17,990 nucleotides of DNA from an uncultured Clostridia bacterium (GCA_934621485.1 CAKTUS010000049.1:1-17990); one strand, 5' to 3'; shown: positions 7,051 through 14,745, numbered from the stretch's first letter. Translations and numbers: made by a program. Notes: generated by a model from the letters alone, not told the origin.

Positions 7051-7398
7051 ATGAACGTACAGGAACTGACAACCCTGCTTAACGCCCAAAATCTGACGGA
7101 AGGAGCCAACCTGACCACAGAAATTCAATGCGGCTATACCTGCGACCTGCTCAGCTGGGTGTTGGCTCACGGCAAGCCCGGCATGGCCTGGTGCACGGTG
7201 CAAACCCATGTGAACGTGGTTGCGGTAGCGGTGCTGATGGAAATGGCCTGCGTGATTCTGGTGGAAGGCGTTCAGCCTGAGGCAGCCTCGCTGCAAAAAG
7301 CGGCGGACGAGGGCCTGCCGGTGCTGTCCACTTCCAAAACGGCCTATGAGGTCAGCGTGCTGATGGGACAGGCGGGCGTGCTGCCGCCTCACGAATAA
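7051..7398 (+). CDS. DRTGG-domain protein 2
   Basis: A 115-residue paralogue of the protein at 4901-5263. It has the same start pattern (MNVQELTTLLNAQNLTEGAN), a DLLSWVLA segment matching SDVLAFV, and a closing LPVLSTSKTAYE matching IVVLATEHTNYT. I take the ATG at 7051, with AGGAG (7038-7042) overlapping the hydrogenase stop; the frame is open further upstream but that part lies inside the hydrogenase gene. Only two bases separate it from the PHP gene. Having one copy on each side of the ATPase-hydrogenase pair suggests the two may form a heteromer or bind different ligands. Function unknown. Confidence 0.78.
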   Translation: MNVQELTTLLNAQNLTEGANLTTEIQCGYTCDLLSWVLAHGKPGMAWCTVQTHVNVVAVAVLMEMACVILVEGVQPEAASLQKAADEGLPVLSTSKTAYEVSVLMGQAGVLPPHE

Positions 7399-7400
7399 CC

Positions 7401-8102
7401 ATGGCCGCCTTTTGCGACCTGCATTTGCACAGTTGCCTTTCGCCCTGTGCAGACGATGACATGACCCCCTGGAACCTGGTGGGCATGGCCAAAATCAAGG
7501 GGCTGGACGTCATTGCCATTACAGACCACAACGCCTGTCTGAATGTGCGGGACGCCCTGGCTGCCGGAGCGGAATATGGCGTGGCCGTTATTCCCGGCAT
7601 GGAAATCACCACCCGGGAGGAAGTGCATATGCTGGCCTACTTCTACACCCTGGAGGCCGCTCTGGCCGCCGGGGAGGAGGTTTACGCCCATTTGGCGGAT
7701 GTGAAAAACAGCCCGGAGCTGTTTGGCAACCAACTCATCATGCAAAATGGAGACACCCCCAGCGGCACGCTGGAAAAGCTGCTGATCAACGCCACCGACC
7801 TAAGCGTGGATGAAACCTGCGCCTTGGTACGCGGCTATGGCGGCTTGCCGGTGCCGGCCCATATTAACCGTGGCAACAACGGTATGATTGGCGCTTTGGG
7901 CCTGATGCCCTTTTTGCCGGAGTTTCCGGTGGTGGAGGTCTATCAGGGCGTAGCGTGCCCGGAATATGCACGGAAGGGCCGTTTTTTACTTCATTCCAGC
8001 GACGCCCACCGGCTGGAGGATATTCTGGAACGGGTGTTCAGTCTGGAAACGGAACCAACAGCAGAAGCGGTGCTGAAGCTGATTGAACAAAAAATGGGAT
8101 GA
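7401..8102 (+). CDS. PHP-domain metal-dependent phosphoesterase
   Basis: A 233-residue PHP-family protein with a complete set of metal ligands: HLH (His8, His10), ITDHN (Asp42, His43), MEIT (Glu68), His76, AHINR (His154) and SSDAH (Asp201, His203). PHP proteins hydrolyse phosphoesters, for example histidinol phosphate, nucleotides or nucleic-acid ends, usually with three metal ions. This single-domain form is typical of uncharacterised PHP phosphoesterases that accompany sensory hydrogenases. There is no clear ribosome binding site, and the gene starts two bases after the DRTGG stop, so it is probably translated by coupling. It ends the operon. A methyltransferase remnant and a terminator follow. 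The substrate is unknown. Confidence 0.87.
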   Translation: MAAFCDLHLHSCLSPCADDDMTPWNLVGMAKIKGLDVIAITDHNACLNVRDALAAGAEYGVAVIPGMEITTREEVHMLAYFYTLEAALAAGEEVYAHLADVKNSPELFGNQLIMQNGDTPSGTLEKLLINATDLSVDETCALVRGYGGLPVPAHINRGNNGMIGALGLMPFLPEFPVVEVYQGVACPEYARKGRFLLHSSDAHRLEDILERVFSLETEPTAEAVLKLIEQKMG

Positions 8103-8276
8103 AAAATACCGGCGTTGGGTTGTCCGATGAGGACGGCTCCTATCCCTTCGCGGGCTAACGGGCTCTTTGGAACGCAATTCAGATACTGCCTGCGCAGCGG
8201 CGGCAGGGTGCTGGACATTGGCTTTGGCACCGGCACGCTGACCGCAAAGCTGTATACGCACGGCTGCTAAATCTAC
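8099..8276 (+). pseudogene. Decayed class I SAM-dependent methyltransferase fragment
   Basis: From the ATG at 8099, one frame reads LSDEDGSYPFAG and then TAA (8156-8158), where my memory of clostridial methyltransferases has Tyr. The sequence continues one frame over as LFGTQFRYCLRSGG, then RVLDIGFGTGTLTAKL, which is motif I of a SAM-binding Rossmann fold. It then reaches THGC, a second TAA (8268-8270) and IY. The family usually continues there with an acidic residue or Gln in place of the stop. All sequence beyond motif I is missing, and a hairpin starts a few bases later. I read this as the 5' end of a methyltransferase gene with two nonsense changes, a frameshift and a 3' deletion. The ATG overlaps the PHP stop (ATGA), suggesting it was once the last gene of the operon. 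Confidence 0.7.
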
Positions 8277-8280
8277 CTAA

Positions 8281-8311
8281 GGTGCGGGAGGCGTTGCCGC
8301 CTGCACCTTTT
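8281..8311 (+). terminator. Intrinsic terminator after the hydrogenase operon
   Basis: GGTGCGGGAGGC (8281-8292) pairs with GCCGCCTGCACC (8296-8307) around a GTT loop, with one G-U pair and one mismatch, followed by TTTT. It ends the plus-strand operon. The same hairpin would also form in the minus-strand transcript 20-50 bases after the EamA stop, but there it lacks a T-run. Confidence 0.7.
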
Positions 8312-8331
8312 CAATTCGGTTTGGATAAAAC

Positions 8332-9222
8332 TCAGCGGCTTTTTTCTCGATCGGTTCCCGGCTCGTTTCGCAAATAAAACAGGATTCCGGCAATAATGAC
8401 AGCACAGCAGGCCAGCACGCTCAGCTTCGGCGCTTCCCCAAGCAGCATCCAGCCCAGCAGCGCGCTGAGACAGGGCATCAGTAGCTTGAGAGAGCTGATA
8501 TAGGACGCTCTGTCATAGCGCAGGCCCCAGGTAAGCAAGCTGTGGCCCAGCAGCGTACAGGCAATGGTGAGACCCAAAGCAGACAGCCAGCAATCTTTTC
8601 CATACCCGCTCAGAGGCAGCCTCTTTAGCAGACACACCAGCAGCATCATGACGCCTGCGGACACAAACACAATCAGCGTATAAACCGAATTGGGCACATC
8701 ATTGCGGTACCGCTTGCCCAGCAGCGTAAACAGGCCGATGGACAGGGCCGAAACCACCGCATACAGCATGCCGCGCACGTTGCCGATATCGCCCAAGCCC
8801 TGAGCCACGGCCAGCAATACGCATCCCACAAAGGCCACGATAATGCCGATCCAACCTTTGGCGCTGATTTTTTCATGCCAGAACAGCCAGGCGCACAGAG
8901 CCACGAAAAACACCTCAGAGCAGCCCAGCATGGCCGCCGCGGCAATGGAGGTGTTTTTCACGGCCTCAATGTACGACAGGATATTGGTTCCAAAGCATAA
9001 ACCGCTCAGCACATAATGCTTCAGATTTTTCAGCTTCAAGCCTTCGCGCAGCTCCGCCGGGTGCCTGATGATCACAAAGGGCAGCATCAGCAGCGAGGAC
9101 AGCGCCATTCGATACAGAGCCAGCACCAGCGACGGCGCTGTGTTCACCCGAATAAAGATGGCCGAGGTGGACATGCACACAACGCCCACCAGGGGAATCA
9201 GCTTTTTCAAATAGGGCTTCAT
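8332..9222 (-). CDS. EamA/DMT-family permease
   Basis: A 296-residue integral membrane protein with about ten hydrophobic helices in two EamA repeats. The first runs from GVVCMSTSAIFIRVNTAPS through the LFWHEKISAKGWIGIIVAFVG segment. The second ends at MLLGEAPKLSVLACCAVIIAGI near 250-285. This is the layout of drug/metabolite transporters, which mostly export or exchange amino acids, nucleosides or other small metabolites; the substrate cannot be read from sequence. Its ATG overlaps the stop of the epimerase gene (ATGA, 9219-9222), indicating coupled translation. It is the last gene of an operon beginning with aspartate kinase, so an amino-acid-related substrate is possible but unproven. Confidence 0.88.
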   Translation of the reverse strand: MKPYLKKLIPLVGVVCMSTSAIFIRVNTAPSLVLALYRMALSSLLMLPFVIIRHPAELREGLKLKNLKHYVLSGLCFGTNILSYIEAVKNTSIAAAAMLGCSEVFFVALCAWLFWHEKISAKGWIGIIVAFVGCVLLAVAQGLGDIGNVRGMLYAVVSALSIGLFTLLGKRYRNDVPNSVYTLIVFVSAGVMMLLVCLLKRLPLSGYGKDCWLSALGLTIACTLLGHSLLTWGLRYDRASYISSLKLLMPCLSALLGWMLLGEAPKLSVLACCAVIIAGILFYLRNEPGTDREKSR

Positions 9223-10118
9223 GGATTGATCGCCCCGTTTTTCAGCAGCTGCATGGCATAGCCGCAGGTATAGGCCCGGCCCACGCCCAGCGCTACATGG
9301 TAGGGCTTGTCCTCAAACCGTCCCGTTTCATTCTCATAGGCCGGCAGCCCCTGCCAGGGTTCCAGGCACACATAGGGTGCGTTCGCCCCGGGCTTGGTCC
9401 AAATTGCCAGCACATCCATATCAAAGCTCAAGCGCAGCCCCTTGCCGGTATCCTTGTGTACCAAATCCACACTGCGGCTGTTCAGTCCGGCAAAGATGAA
9501 CGTGTCCAGCCGGTCGAAATCCGCATGGTTCAGCGGCAGGGTGCGCTGGTCGGCCCCCAGGTTCACCTTTTCGGTTCCGCCAAGCAAATGGCTGGCCGTC
9601 GTACACAATACCGTTTCGCCTTTTTCCGGCTTTTGGAAACGTACTACGTAGTCTTCAAAGGCTTCTCCCGGCTGCATGGGGCAGGCAAAACCCGGATGAC
9701 CGCCCAGCAAAAACGGCATTTCCCGGGAGGAGTGATTTTCCACCGTAAACCGGGTTTCGAACCCGTTGTCTGCAAATCGGTGAGTTACGCTCAAGGCAAA
9801 AGCAAAGGGAAAAACCTGCCTGGTTTCCGGCGTTTCGTGTAGAGTGAGGGTGACAAAATCCTCGCCCTGCTCGGTTACAGCAAACTGCATATCCCGGACA
9901 AAGCCGTGACGCGGCACGGCGTATGCCTGCCCCCCAATGGTGACCTGCTTGTTTTTCAGCGCGCCGATGGCGGGAAACAGCACCGGCGCCACCCCTTTCC
10001 AGACGGCCGCATCGCCGCTCCACAAGCAGTCTCTCCCCTCCGGCGTTCGGAAGGCGCGCATTTCCGCTCCTTTTTCGTCAATGTACATTTCATAGCCGTT
10101 TTTGCGCAGGCAAATCAT
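9219..10118 (-). CDS. Aldose 1-epimerase (galactose mutarotase) family protein
   Basis: A 299-residue protein of the LacX-like branch of the mutarotase superfamily, all beta, cytoplasmic. The expected catalytic residues are present: His71 in PRHGFVRD, His141 in GGHPGF and Glu253 in CLEPWQG. Mutarotases interconvert alpha and beta anomers of aldoses; in this branch the natural sugar is usually uncertain and may be a hexose phosphate. I place the start at 10118, preceded by GGAGG with seven bases spacing; an upstream in-frame ATG at 10211 would overlap the membrane-protein gene by nearly 100 bases. The chosen ATG overlaps that gene's TGA (10115-10118). Coupling to a GT-C-like membrane protein hints at a role with cell-surface sugars. 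Confidence 0.87.
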   Translation of the reverse strand: MICLRKNGYEMYIDEKGAEMRAFRTPEGRDCLWSGDAAVWKGVAPVLFPAIGALKNKQVTIGGQAYAVPRHGFVRDMQFAVTEQGEDFVTLTLHETPETRQVFPFAFALSVTHRFADNGFETRFTVENHSSREMPFLLGGHPGFACPMQPGEAFEDYVVRFQKPEKGETVLCTTASHLLGGTEKVNLGADQRTLPLNHADFDRLDTFIFAGLNSRSVDLVHKDTGKGLRLSFDMDVLAIWTKPGANAPYVCLEPWQGLPAYENETGRFEDKPYHVALGVGRAYTCGYAMQLLKNGAINP

Positions 10119-11686
10119 GGTTGTTCCTCCTTCGGCAAATAAATCAGCGCCAGTATGCAGCCCAGGGATACTGTCATGGAAAACTGGAAAAACCGGGCGT
10201 CGTTGCCGCATAGCAGCAACATGGTGCCCAGGTCATACGCCAGGGTGGGCAGGGTAAGCAGAAGCGCCGCAACACCGCGGCTGTACAACGCCCAAAGGGT
10301 CACCAGCAGCAAAAGCAGCAGCTGTACGCCAATATTCTGGGTCAGCCATTTCAGCGGCAGCCACTGCATGGGCGCATCCAAAACGGTCAGCGCCGTTTTC
10401 CCCAGCCGGTTTAGCCAGGCGTTTCCATAACGCGCACCGGCAATGCCTCCGGAATTGCCAACGGGCGTATACCCCTCGTTTTGGCCGGTCACATCCCACA
10501 CCAAATCCGTTAGCCCGTTTATCGCCTCAAAGGCCGTTTTGGGAGCCGCTGCGCCAGCCCGAGCCGCCATGCTCCAGATGCTCAGAAGCGGCGTATCGCG
10601 CACCAGTTCCCGGTCATAGGTGAACTTGATGCTGTTGTAATTGTGCAACTGATAGGTATTCTGCCAGGCTTTCTCCTCCGCCAACGTATTCAAAAAGGCT
10701 CTGGCGTCTGCCGGCAGCTTTTCCGGCTCCTTTTGGCAGATGTCTCCCAACACCGTCATGGGCAGGCCCACGCTTTCCTCGGTGAGGTTGTCAGGGTAAA
10801 CCACATCCAACGCGCCGAACAAGGGGCCCTGTACCAGCAGCGTTGCCGCCGCCATAACCGCAGCAGACAGCGCGGCGTACCTACGGGGGGGATAGAGGAA
10901 AAACACGCCAAGCAGCATGGGCAGCGTCCAAAGGACGCCGTTATGGCGCACCAGACCGGTATAAGCCAGTGCCAGCCCCAGCATGACGGCATGGAGCGGC
11001 TTTTGCAGCCACTTGCCCCGGCTGTACAGGATGCGCACTCCCTGAGTACAGAGCACCAGGATGCCAATGGTCATCGCCGCGTCCTTACCGGCATACATAA
11101 CCACATTGCGCACAGGCAGCGACAGCGCAACCACGGTGTGAACCGTTAGCGTCAGCCAGGCAGGCGCGCCGCAGCGGTGCAGCGTGGCGGTAAACCAGGC
11201 CAGCGTTGCTGAAAAGAGCACAATCTGCACGCCCACGACAAAGGCGTAGCTGTCCGCTATACGGCTGACCAGCCACAGCAGCAGGGTGTGCAGGAGCGGA
11301 TGCCAGTTATTAAATTCACCCGAATGAAGCTGCCGCCACTGGTTGGACACATCATAATTGACCCCTCCGGGATAGTAAGCCGCAAAGGAGCACCCAAACA
11401 CAACCAGCGCAATGACAAAAGCGGCCAGAAACACCCGTCCATCCATGCGCTGCCGGGAAACCGTGGGCACGGCAAGCCTGCTCAGGCGCTTACAAGCCCA
11501 CGGGAAAAAAAAGGACAGGCCAACGCACAGCGCTGCAAAGCAAAGCAGCGCGGCGATGGTCTGTTCTTTGGTTTCAAACAGGCCGCTATGGGCCAGATAG
11601 GTGATGTACGCCACATACACCGCCAGGCAGACGGTGCACAGACGAAACCAGATGCGCTGTGCGCGGCTTGGGGCCTGATGCATCAT
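10115..11686 (-). CDS. Polytopic membrane protein, DUF6020/GT-C-like
   Basis: A 523-residue protein with roughly 11-13 predicted membrane helices. After the third helix an outward loop reads YYPGGVNYDVSNQWRQLHSG followed by NNWHPLLHT. That YPGG...D...HP pattern is typical of GT-C-fold lipid-linked sugar transferases and of DUF6020 proteins, where the Asp-containing first loop is the catalytic region. A large non-membrane segment (about residues 290-410) lies between helix groups, also as in GT-C enzymes. AGGAG eight to nine bases before the first ATG supports the start. It lies 25 bases after aspartate kinase and overlaps the epimerase gene by four bases. Transfer of a sugar to an envelope acceptor is plausible but inferred. 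The family assignment is from memory. Confidence 0.72.
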   Translation of the reverse strand: MMHQAPSRAQRIWFRLCTVCLAVYVAYITYLAHSGLFETKEQTIAALLCFAALCVGLSFFFPWACKRLSRLAVPTVSRQRMDGRVFLAAFVIALVVFGCSFAAYYPGGVNYDVSNQWRQLHSGEFNNWHPLLHTLLLWLVSRIADSYAFVVGVQIVLFSATLAWFTATLHRCGAPAWLTLTVHTVVALSLPVRNVVMYAGKDAAMTIGILVLCTQGVRILYSRGKWLQKPLHAVMLGLALAYTGLVRHNGVLWTLPMLLGVFFLYPPRRYAALSAAVMAAATLLVQGPLFGALDVVYPDNLTEESVGLPMTVLGDICQKEPEKLPADARAFLNTLAEEKAWQNTYQLHNYNSIKFTYDRELVRDTPLLSIWSMAARAGAAAPKTAFEAINGLTDLVWDVTGQNEGYTPVGNSGGIAGARYGNAWLNRLGKTALTVLDAPMQWLPLKWLTQNIGVQLLLLLLVTLWALYSRGVAALLLTLPTLAYDLGTMLLLCGNDARFFQFSMTVSLGCILALIYLPKEEQP

Positions 11687-11711
11687 TGGTTCATCTCCTC
11701 GTAACCGCGAA

Positions 11712-13031
11712 TCAATCCTTCACAAATTCGAAATAAATAGCCCGAATGGCCCGTTGGAAATCGGCGCTGTCCACACCCACCAGGATGCTCAGCTCGCTGC
11801 TGCCCTGGTCAATCATGCGTACGTTTACATGCTCCCGGCTGAGGGCCATAAACAGTCGGGCGGCAGTACCGGGATTGTGCACCATGCCCCGGCCGACGGT
11901 GGCGATAATGCCCAGGTCATCGTGAATGGTCAGGGTATCCGGCTCGGTCAGCGCCATAATGCGCTCGATTACCTTGCCCCGCACAGGCTTGAGCTCCGCC
12001 GTAGACAGAATGACGCACAGGCTGTCGATACCGGTAGGCATGTGCTCAAAGGAAAGGCCGCACTCCTCAATGGCCTGAAGCACCCGGCGGCCAAAGCCTT
12101 TTTCGCCGTTCATCATCGCCTTTTCCACAGAAATGACGCTGAAGCCCAGCCGCCCGGCCACGCCGGTAATCACATCCGGATTCTTTTCATCCGGCGCGTT
12201 ATGGGAAATCAGCGTGCCGCACTCTTCAGGCTGGTTGGTATTGCGAATATTGGTGGGGATTCCATCCCGATGCACAGGAAACACGCTGTCCTCGTGCAGC
12301 ACGGTAGCCCCCATATAGGATAGCTCCCGCAGTTCCCGGTAAGTGATGTGCCGAATGGTTTTCGCGCCGGGCACCACCCGCGGATCCGCCATCAAAAAGC
12401 CGCAGACATCGGTCCAGTTCTCGTATAAATCCGCATGAGCGGCACGGGCCACAATGGCGCCGGTCACATCGCTGCCACCCCGGGAAAACGTGCGGATAAG
12501 CCCATCCACGCCCACGCCGTAGAAGCCGGGAATCACTGCTTTTTCCATCTTGGCCAAAATTCCGGACAGCTTGCTGTTGGTGCGCTCGCTGTCAAAGCTG
12601 CCATCCTGCGCGAAGAACACAAAGTCCTTGGGATCTAAAAACGGAAAATCCAAATACGCTGCCAGAATCAAGCCGTTCAGGTATTCGCCGCGGCTGGCAC
12701 AATAGGCTTCGCCTGCGCCGGAGGCAATGTCGCGCTCCACCTCATCCAGCGCCGGGGTTATATCCAGCTTTACGCCCAATTCGGCCACAATGCCCAAAAA
12801 GCGTTCGCGCACTACTGCAAACACGGCCTGATAATCCTGGCCCTCCTGCATGGCGTGAAAGGTGCGGTACAGCAGGTCCGTCACCTTTTCATCGCCGTCA
12901 AAGCGGCGGCCAGGCGCGCTGGGAACCACATAACAGCGGCGCGAATCCGCCTGAATGATCTGGCGTACCTTGGCAAACTGTTTGGCGTCAGAAAGCGAGC
13001 TTCCGCCAAACTTGGCTACAATCTTACCCAT
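11712..13031 (-). CDS. Aspartate kinase
   Basis: A 439-residue monofunctional aspartokinase, the usual length for this type. It phosphorylates L-aspartate with ATP in the first step of the lysine, threonine, methionine and diaminopimelate pathway. Motifs: KFGGSS (7-12), ASRGEYLNG (112-120), FSRGGSDVTGA (182-192), TDVCGFLMADPR (207-218) and GATVLHEDS (241-249). Two ACT domains follow (about 298-370 and 375-435), so feedback inhibition by an end product is expected. A GA-rich GGAGGGAAGGG lies just before the ATG. I see no lysine riboswitch or T-box in the 90-base leader and no strong promoter. It appears to be first in an operon with a membrane protein, an epimerase and an EamA permease, none of which is a lysine-pathway enzyme. 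Confidence 0.95.
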   Translation of the reverse strand: MGKIVAKFGGSSLSDAKQFAKVRQIIQADSRRCYVVPSAPGRRFDGDEKVTDLLYRTFHAMQEGQDYQAVFAVVRERFLGIVAELGVKLDITPALDEVERDIASGAGEAYCASRGEYLNGLILAAYLDFPFLDPKDFVFFAQDGSFDSERTNSKLSGILAKMEKAVIPGFYGVGVDGLIRTFSRGGSDVTGAIVARAAHADLYENWTDVCGFLMADPRVVPGAKTIRHITYRELRELSYMGATVLHEDSVFPVHRDGIPTNIRNTNQPEECGTLISHNAPDEKNPDVITGVAGRLGFSVISVEKAMMNGEKGFGRRVLQAIEECGLSFEHMPTGIDSLCVILSTAELKPVRGKVIERIMALTEPDTLTIHDDLGIIATVGRGMVHNPGTAARLFMALSREHVNVRMIDQGSSELSILVGVDSADFQRAIRAIYFEFVKD

Positions 13032-13122
13032 GTTCCCTTCCCTCCCGGAATATGAGAAATGATTCCATAAATGAGGATTGTATCGGATGGTCGCGGAGAC
13101 GGTTCATCCCCGGTCAAAGCAA

Positions 13123-13155
13123 AACCACCCCGGCAACCCGTGGGCCGGGATGGTT
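13123..13155 (-). terminator. Intrinsic terminator after the GNAT gene
   Basis: On the minus strand AACCATCCCGGC pairs with GCCGGGGTGGTT: a 12-bp stem with one U-G pair and a 9-base loop, followed by a T-rich TTGCTTT. It lies 37 bases after the acetyltransferase stop and before the aspartate kinase leader, separating the two operons. The G-U pair works only in minus-strand RNA, which supports this orientation. Confidence 0.8.
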
Positions 13156-13191
13156 CACAGTATGCCGGAAGGAAGCCTTTGGTGTCGTTTT

Positions 13192-13731
13192 TCAGGCCCG
13201 GTATTCCTCACGCAGCACGCTCATGACCCCCACGTCGCAAAAGCGGCCCTCTGAAAAAAAGGCATGGCGCTTCACGCCTTCCAGCGTAAAGCCGGCTTTT
13301 TGATAACAACGCAGCGCAGCGGCGTTTTCCATGTGTACTTCCAACTCCAGCCGCTCCAATCCCAGCGTGAGAAACGCAAAGCGCTTTATCAGTTCCAGCG
13401 CCTCGCAGCCAAAGCCTTTTCCTCGCTCCTGCTCCGCAGCAATCACCATGCCCAGCTCGCCGCAGCGCAGCCGCCAGTCCACACGAAACATGTCCATCTG
13501 GCCTATATAGCGGCCGTCCTGCTTATCCGCAATCACAAAATGATAGGCGCTATGGCTGCTTTGCAATATGCGCGACAGGTATTCCTCGCTGTCCACCAGG
13601 GTTTGGGCAGGCCAATACCGGGTAGACAGATACTGGGTCGTTGCTTCATCGTTTACCCAACTGCAAATGGGGCCGATGTCCTCCGCCTGGTATTCGCGCA
13701 GCATAATGCGCTGACCGTGAACCCTGGGCAT
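13192..13731 (-). CDS. GNAT-family N-acetyltransferase (RimJ/RimL-like)
   Basis: A 179-residue GNAT acetyltransferase. The acetyl-CoA motif is QERGKGFG (101-108), the substrate-proximal strand is GELGMVI (91-97), and the closing motif reads NAAALRCYQKAGFTLEG, all typical of the RimJ/RimL branch that acetylates protein N-termini or small molecules. The start begins RVHGQRIMLREYQAEDI, the normal first strand of this group. It follows the DUF1292 stop by three bases and ends in a strong terminator, so it is the last gene of the ireB-ruvX operon. The substrate cannot be predicted. Confidence 0.9.
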   Translation of the reverse strand: MPRVHGQRIMLREYQAEDIGPICSWVNDEATTQYLSTRYWPAQTLVDSEEYLSRILQSSHSAYHFVIADKQDGRYIGQMDMFRVDWRLRCGELGMVIAAEQERGKGFGCEALELIKRFAFLTLGLERLELEVHMENAAALRCYQKAGFTLEGVKRHAFFSEGRFCDVGVMSVLREEYRA

Positions 13732-13734
13732 CGA

Positions 13735-14061
13735 TTACTCCTCGTCGTCTTCGTCGCCCTCAAGCTCTTCCAGCTCCAGCGCGGCGGCCTCATCCTCTTC
13801 CTCCATAGCAGCCATGCACTTGTCAAACACGGCGTTAAACTCGGCCTCATCCTCGATGGTGGCGTAAATATCCTCGCCGCTGTCCTCATCCTGGATGATT
13901 TTCAGAATGATGGCTTCGCCCTCTTTGCAGTCGTCGGTATCCTGAGCGGCTTCCAGCACCACATAGTAGCTGCCCTCATGCTCCACTGTCATCAAGTGCT
14001 CAAAATTCACATCGTTGCCGTTTTCATCCTGAAGCTGTACCAGGTTACTGTTTTCTTCCAT
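13735..14061 (-). CDS. DUF1292 (UPF0473/YrzB-like) acidic protein
   Basis: A 108-residue, very acidic protein with a DUF1292 core. It begins VQLQDENGNDVNFEHLMTVE, followed by SYYVVLEA and EAIILKIIQDEDSGEDIY, and has a nearly pure Asp/Glu tail from about 88 to the end. Its function is unknown across Firmicutes. It is constantly found after ruvX and ireB, and here it overlaps the ruvX 3' end by 17 bases, consistent with translational coupling. The acidic tail is somewhat longer than the roughly 90-residue proteins I remember from Bacillus. Confidence 0.9.
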   Translation of the reverse strand: MEENSNLVQLQDENGNDVNFEHLMTVEHEGSYYVVLEAAQDTDDCKEGEAIILKIIQDEDSGEDIYATIEDEAEFNAVFDKCMAAMEEEDEAAALELEELEGDEDDEE

Positions 14062-14485
14062 TTTCTTCCTCTTTCTGCCAGCCGCCAGAGGCCAGCCATT
14101 GTTCCAAAATCACCGTTGCGGCAAGCTTGTCTACATATTGCTTGCGATTTTCACGGCGCACTTTTCCGCCAATCAGCACATTTTCCGCCGTAACGGTGGT
14201 CATGCGCTCATCCTGATAATGCACGCAAAGCCCGGCCTCCTGCAGCACCCGTCCAAAATCGCGGGCCTTGGAAGCCTGCGGCCCTGCGGAACCGTCCATA
14301 TTCAGCGGCAGTCCCAACAGCACATCCCTGGTGCCGTATTTTTCACACAGGGCCACCACATAACGGCTGTCCGGCCCATAGCCGACGCGCTTATACACAT
14401 CCAGCGGCTGAGCGATGGTGCCTGTTGGGTCGCACACGGCCACGCCAATGCGCACGTCGCCCACATCCAGCGCAATGATTCGCAT
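14045..14485 (-). CDS. ruvX: Putative Holliday junction resolvase RuvX (YqgF)
   Basis: A 146-residue RNase H-fold nuclease of the YqgF family. It has ALDVGDVRIGVAVCD (5-19, Asp7 being the first catalytic acid), LLGLPLNMDG (56-65) and YQDERMTT (90-97), the usual three motif regions. The family cleaves structured nucleic acid and is linked to Holliday junctions and 5' processing of pre-16S rRNA. The common start is LGLDxGxxRIG; Asp10 here in place of the usual Gly or Leu is minor. Its ATG shares a base with the ireB stop (TGATG). The order ireB-ruvX-DUF1292 matches Bacillus yrzL-yrrK-yrzB. Length and motifs are complete. Confidence 0.95.
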   Translation of the reverse strand: MRIIALDVGDVRIGVAVCDPTGTIAQPLDVYKRVGYGPDSRYVVALCEKYGTRDVLLGLPLNMDGSAGPQASKARDFGRVLQEAGLCVHYQDERMTTVTAENVLIGGKVRRENRKQYVDKLAATVILEQWLASGGWQKEEENGRKQ

Positions 14486-14745
14486 CAGCCGTCCAGCCCC
14501 TTAAGATAGACTCGCACCAGTTCCTCCATGATTTCATCCCGCTCCAAGCGGCAAATCATGCTGCGCGCCTGGCCATAGCTGGTAATATAGGTGGGGTCGC
14601 CGGAAATCAGGTAGCCTACCAGCTGGGTAACCGGGTCGTAGCCTTTGGCCTGAAGGGCGCGGTACACATGGTTGAGGATGGTGCTGGCGTTATTGGCGCT
14701 TTCCACAATGGGCGAGAACTTCGTCGTTCCGTTCATTTCTGTCAT
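14485..14745 (-). CDS. ireB: IreB family (UPF0297) regulatory phosphoprotein
   Basis: An 86-residue helical protein matching UPF0297/IreB, recognisable by [34 protein letters not shown] and [13 protein letters not shown]. In Enterococcus faecalis IreB is phosphorylated by the PASTA kinase IreK and acts in cephalosporin tolerance; in other Firmicutes (YrzL) the role is less clear. The N-terminal TTKF stretch carries the Thr pair that is the known phosphorylation region. GAGGAGG lies seven bases before the ATG at 14745, and the frame upstream of that has no family similarity. A possible promoter lies at 14779 and beyond. In many Firmicutes alaS lies directly upstream; here it is the AI-2E permease. 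Confidence 0.95.
   Translation of the reverse strand: MTEMNGTTKFSPIVESANNASTILNHVYRALQAKGYDPVTQLVGYLISGDPTYITSYGQARSMICRLERDEIMEELVRVYLKGLDG

Noticed and set aside
5687..7072. 461-codon open frame on the minus strand opposite the hydrogenase gene
   Set aside because: It mirrors a gene with clear motifs, is rich in His/Ala/Gly as expected of an antisense frame in GC-rich DNA, and matches no family I recognise.
8127..8270. A 47-codon frame from ATG 8127 as a functional small gene
   Set aside because: It has motif I of a methyltransferase but no ribosome site, lacks the rest of the fold, and the other frame holds the natural upstream part, so a pseudogene explains it better.
9219..10211. Longer epimerase start at 10211
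   Set aside because: It would overlap the membrane-protein gene by nearly 100 bases and has no ribosome site; GGAGG precedes the ATG at 10118.
13032..13122. Lysine riboswitch or T-box ahead of aspartate kinase
   Set aside because: The leader is only about 90 bases, and I see no conserved lysine-riboswitch core or T-box sequence.
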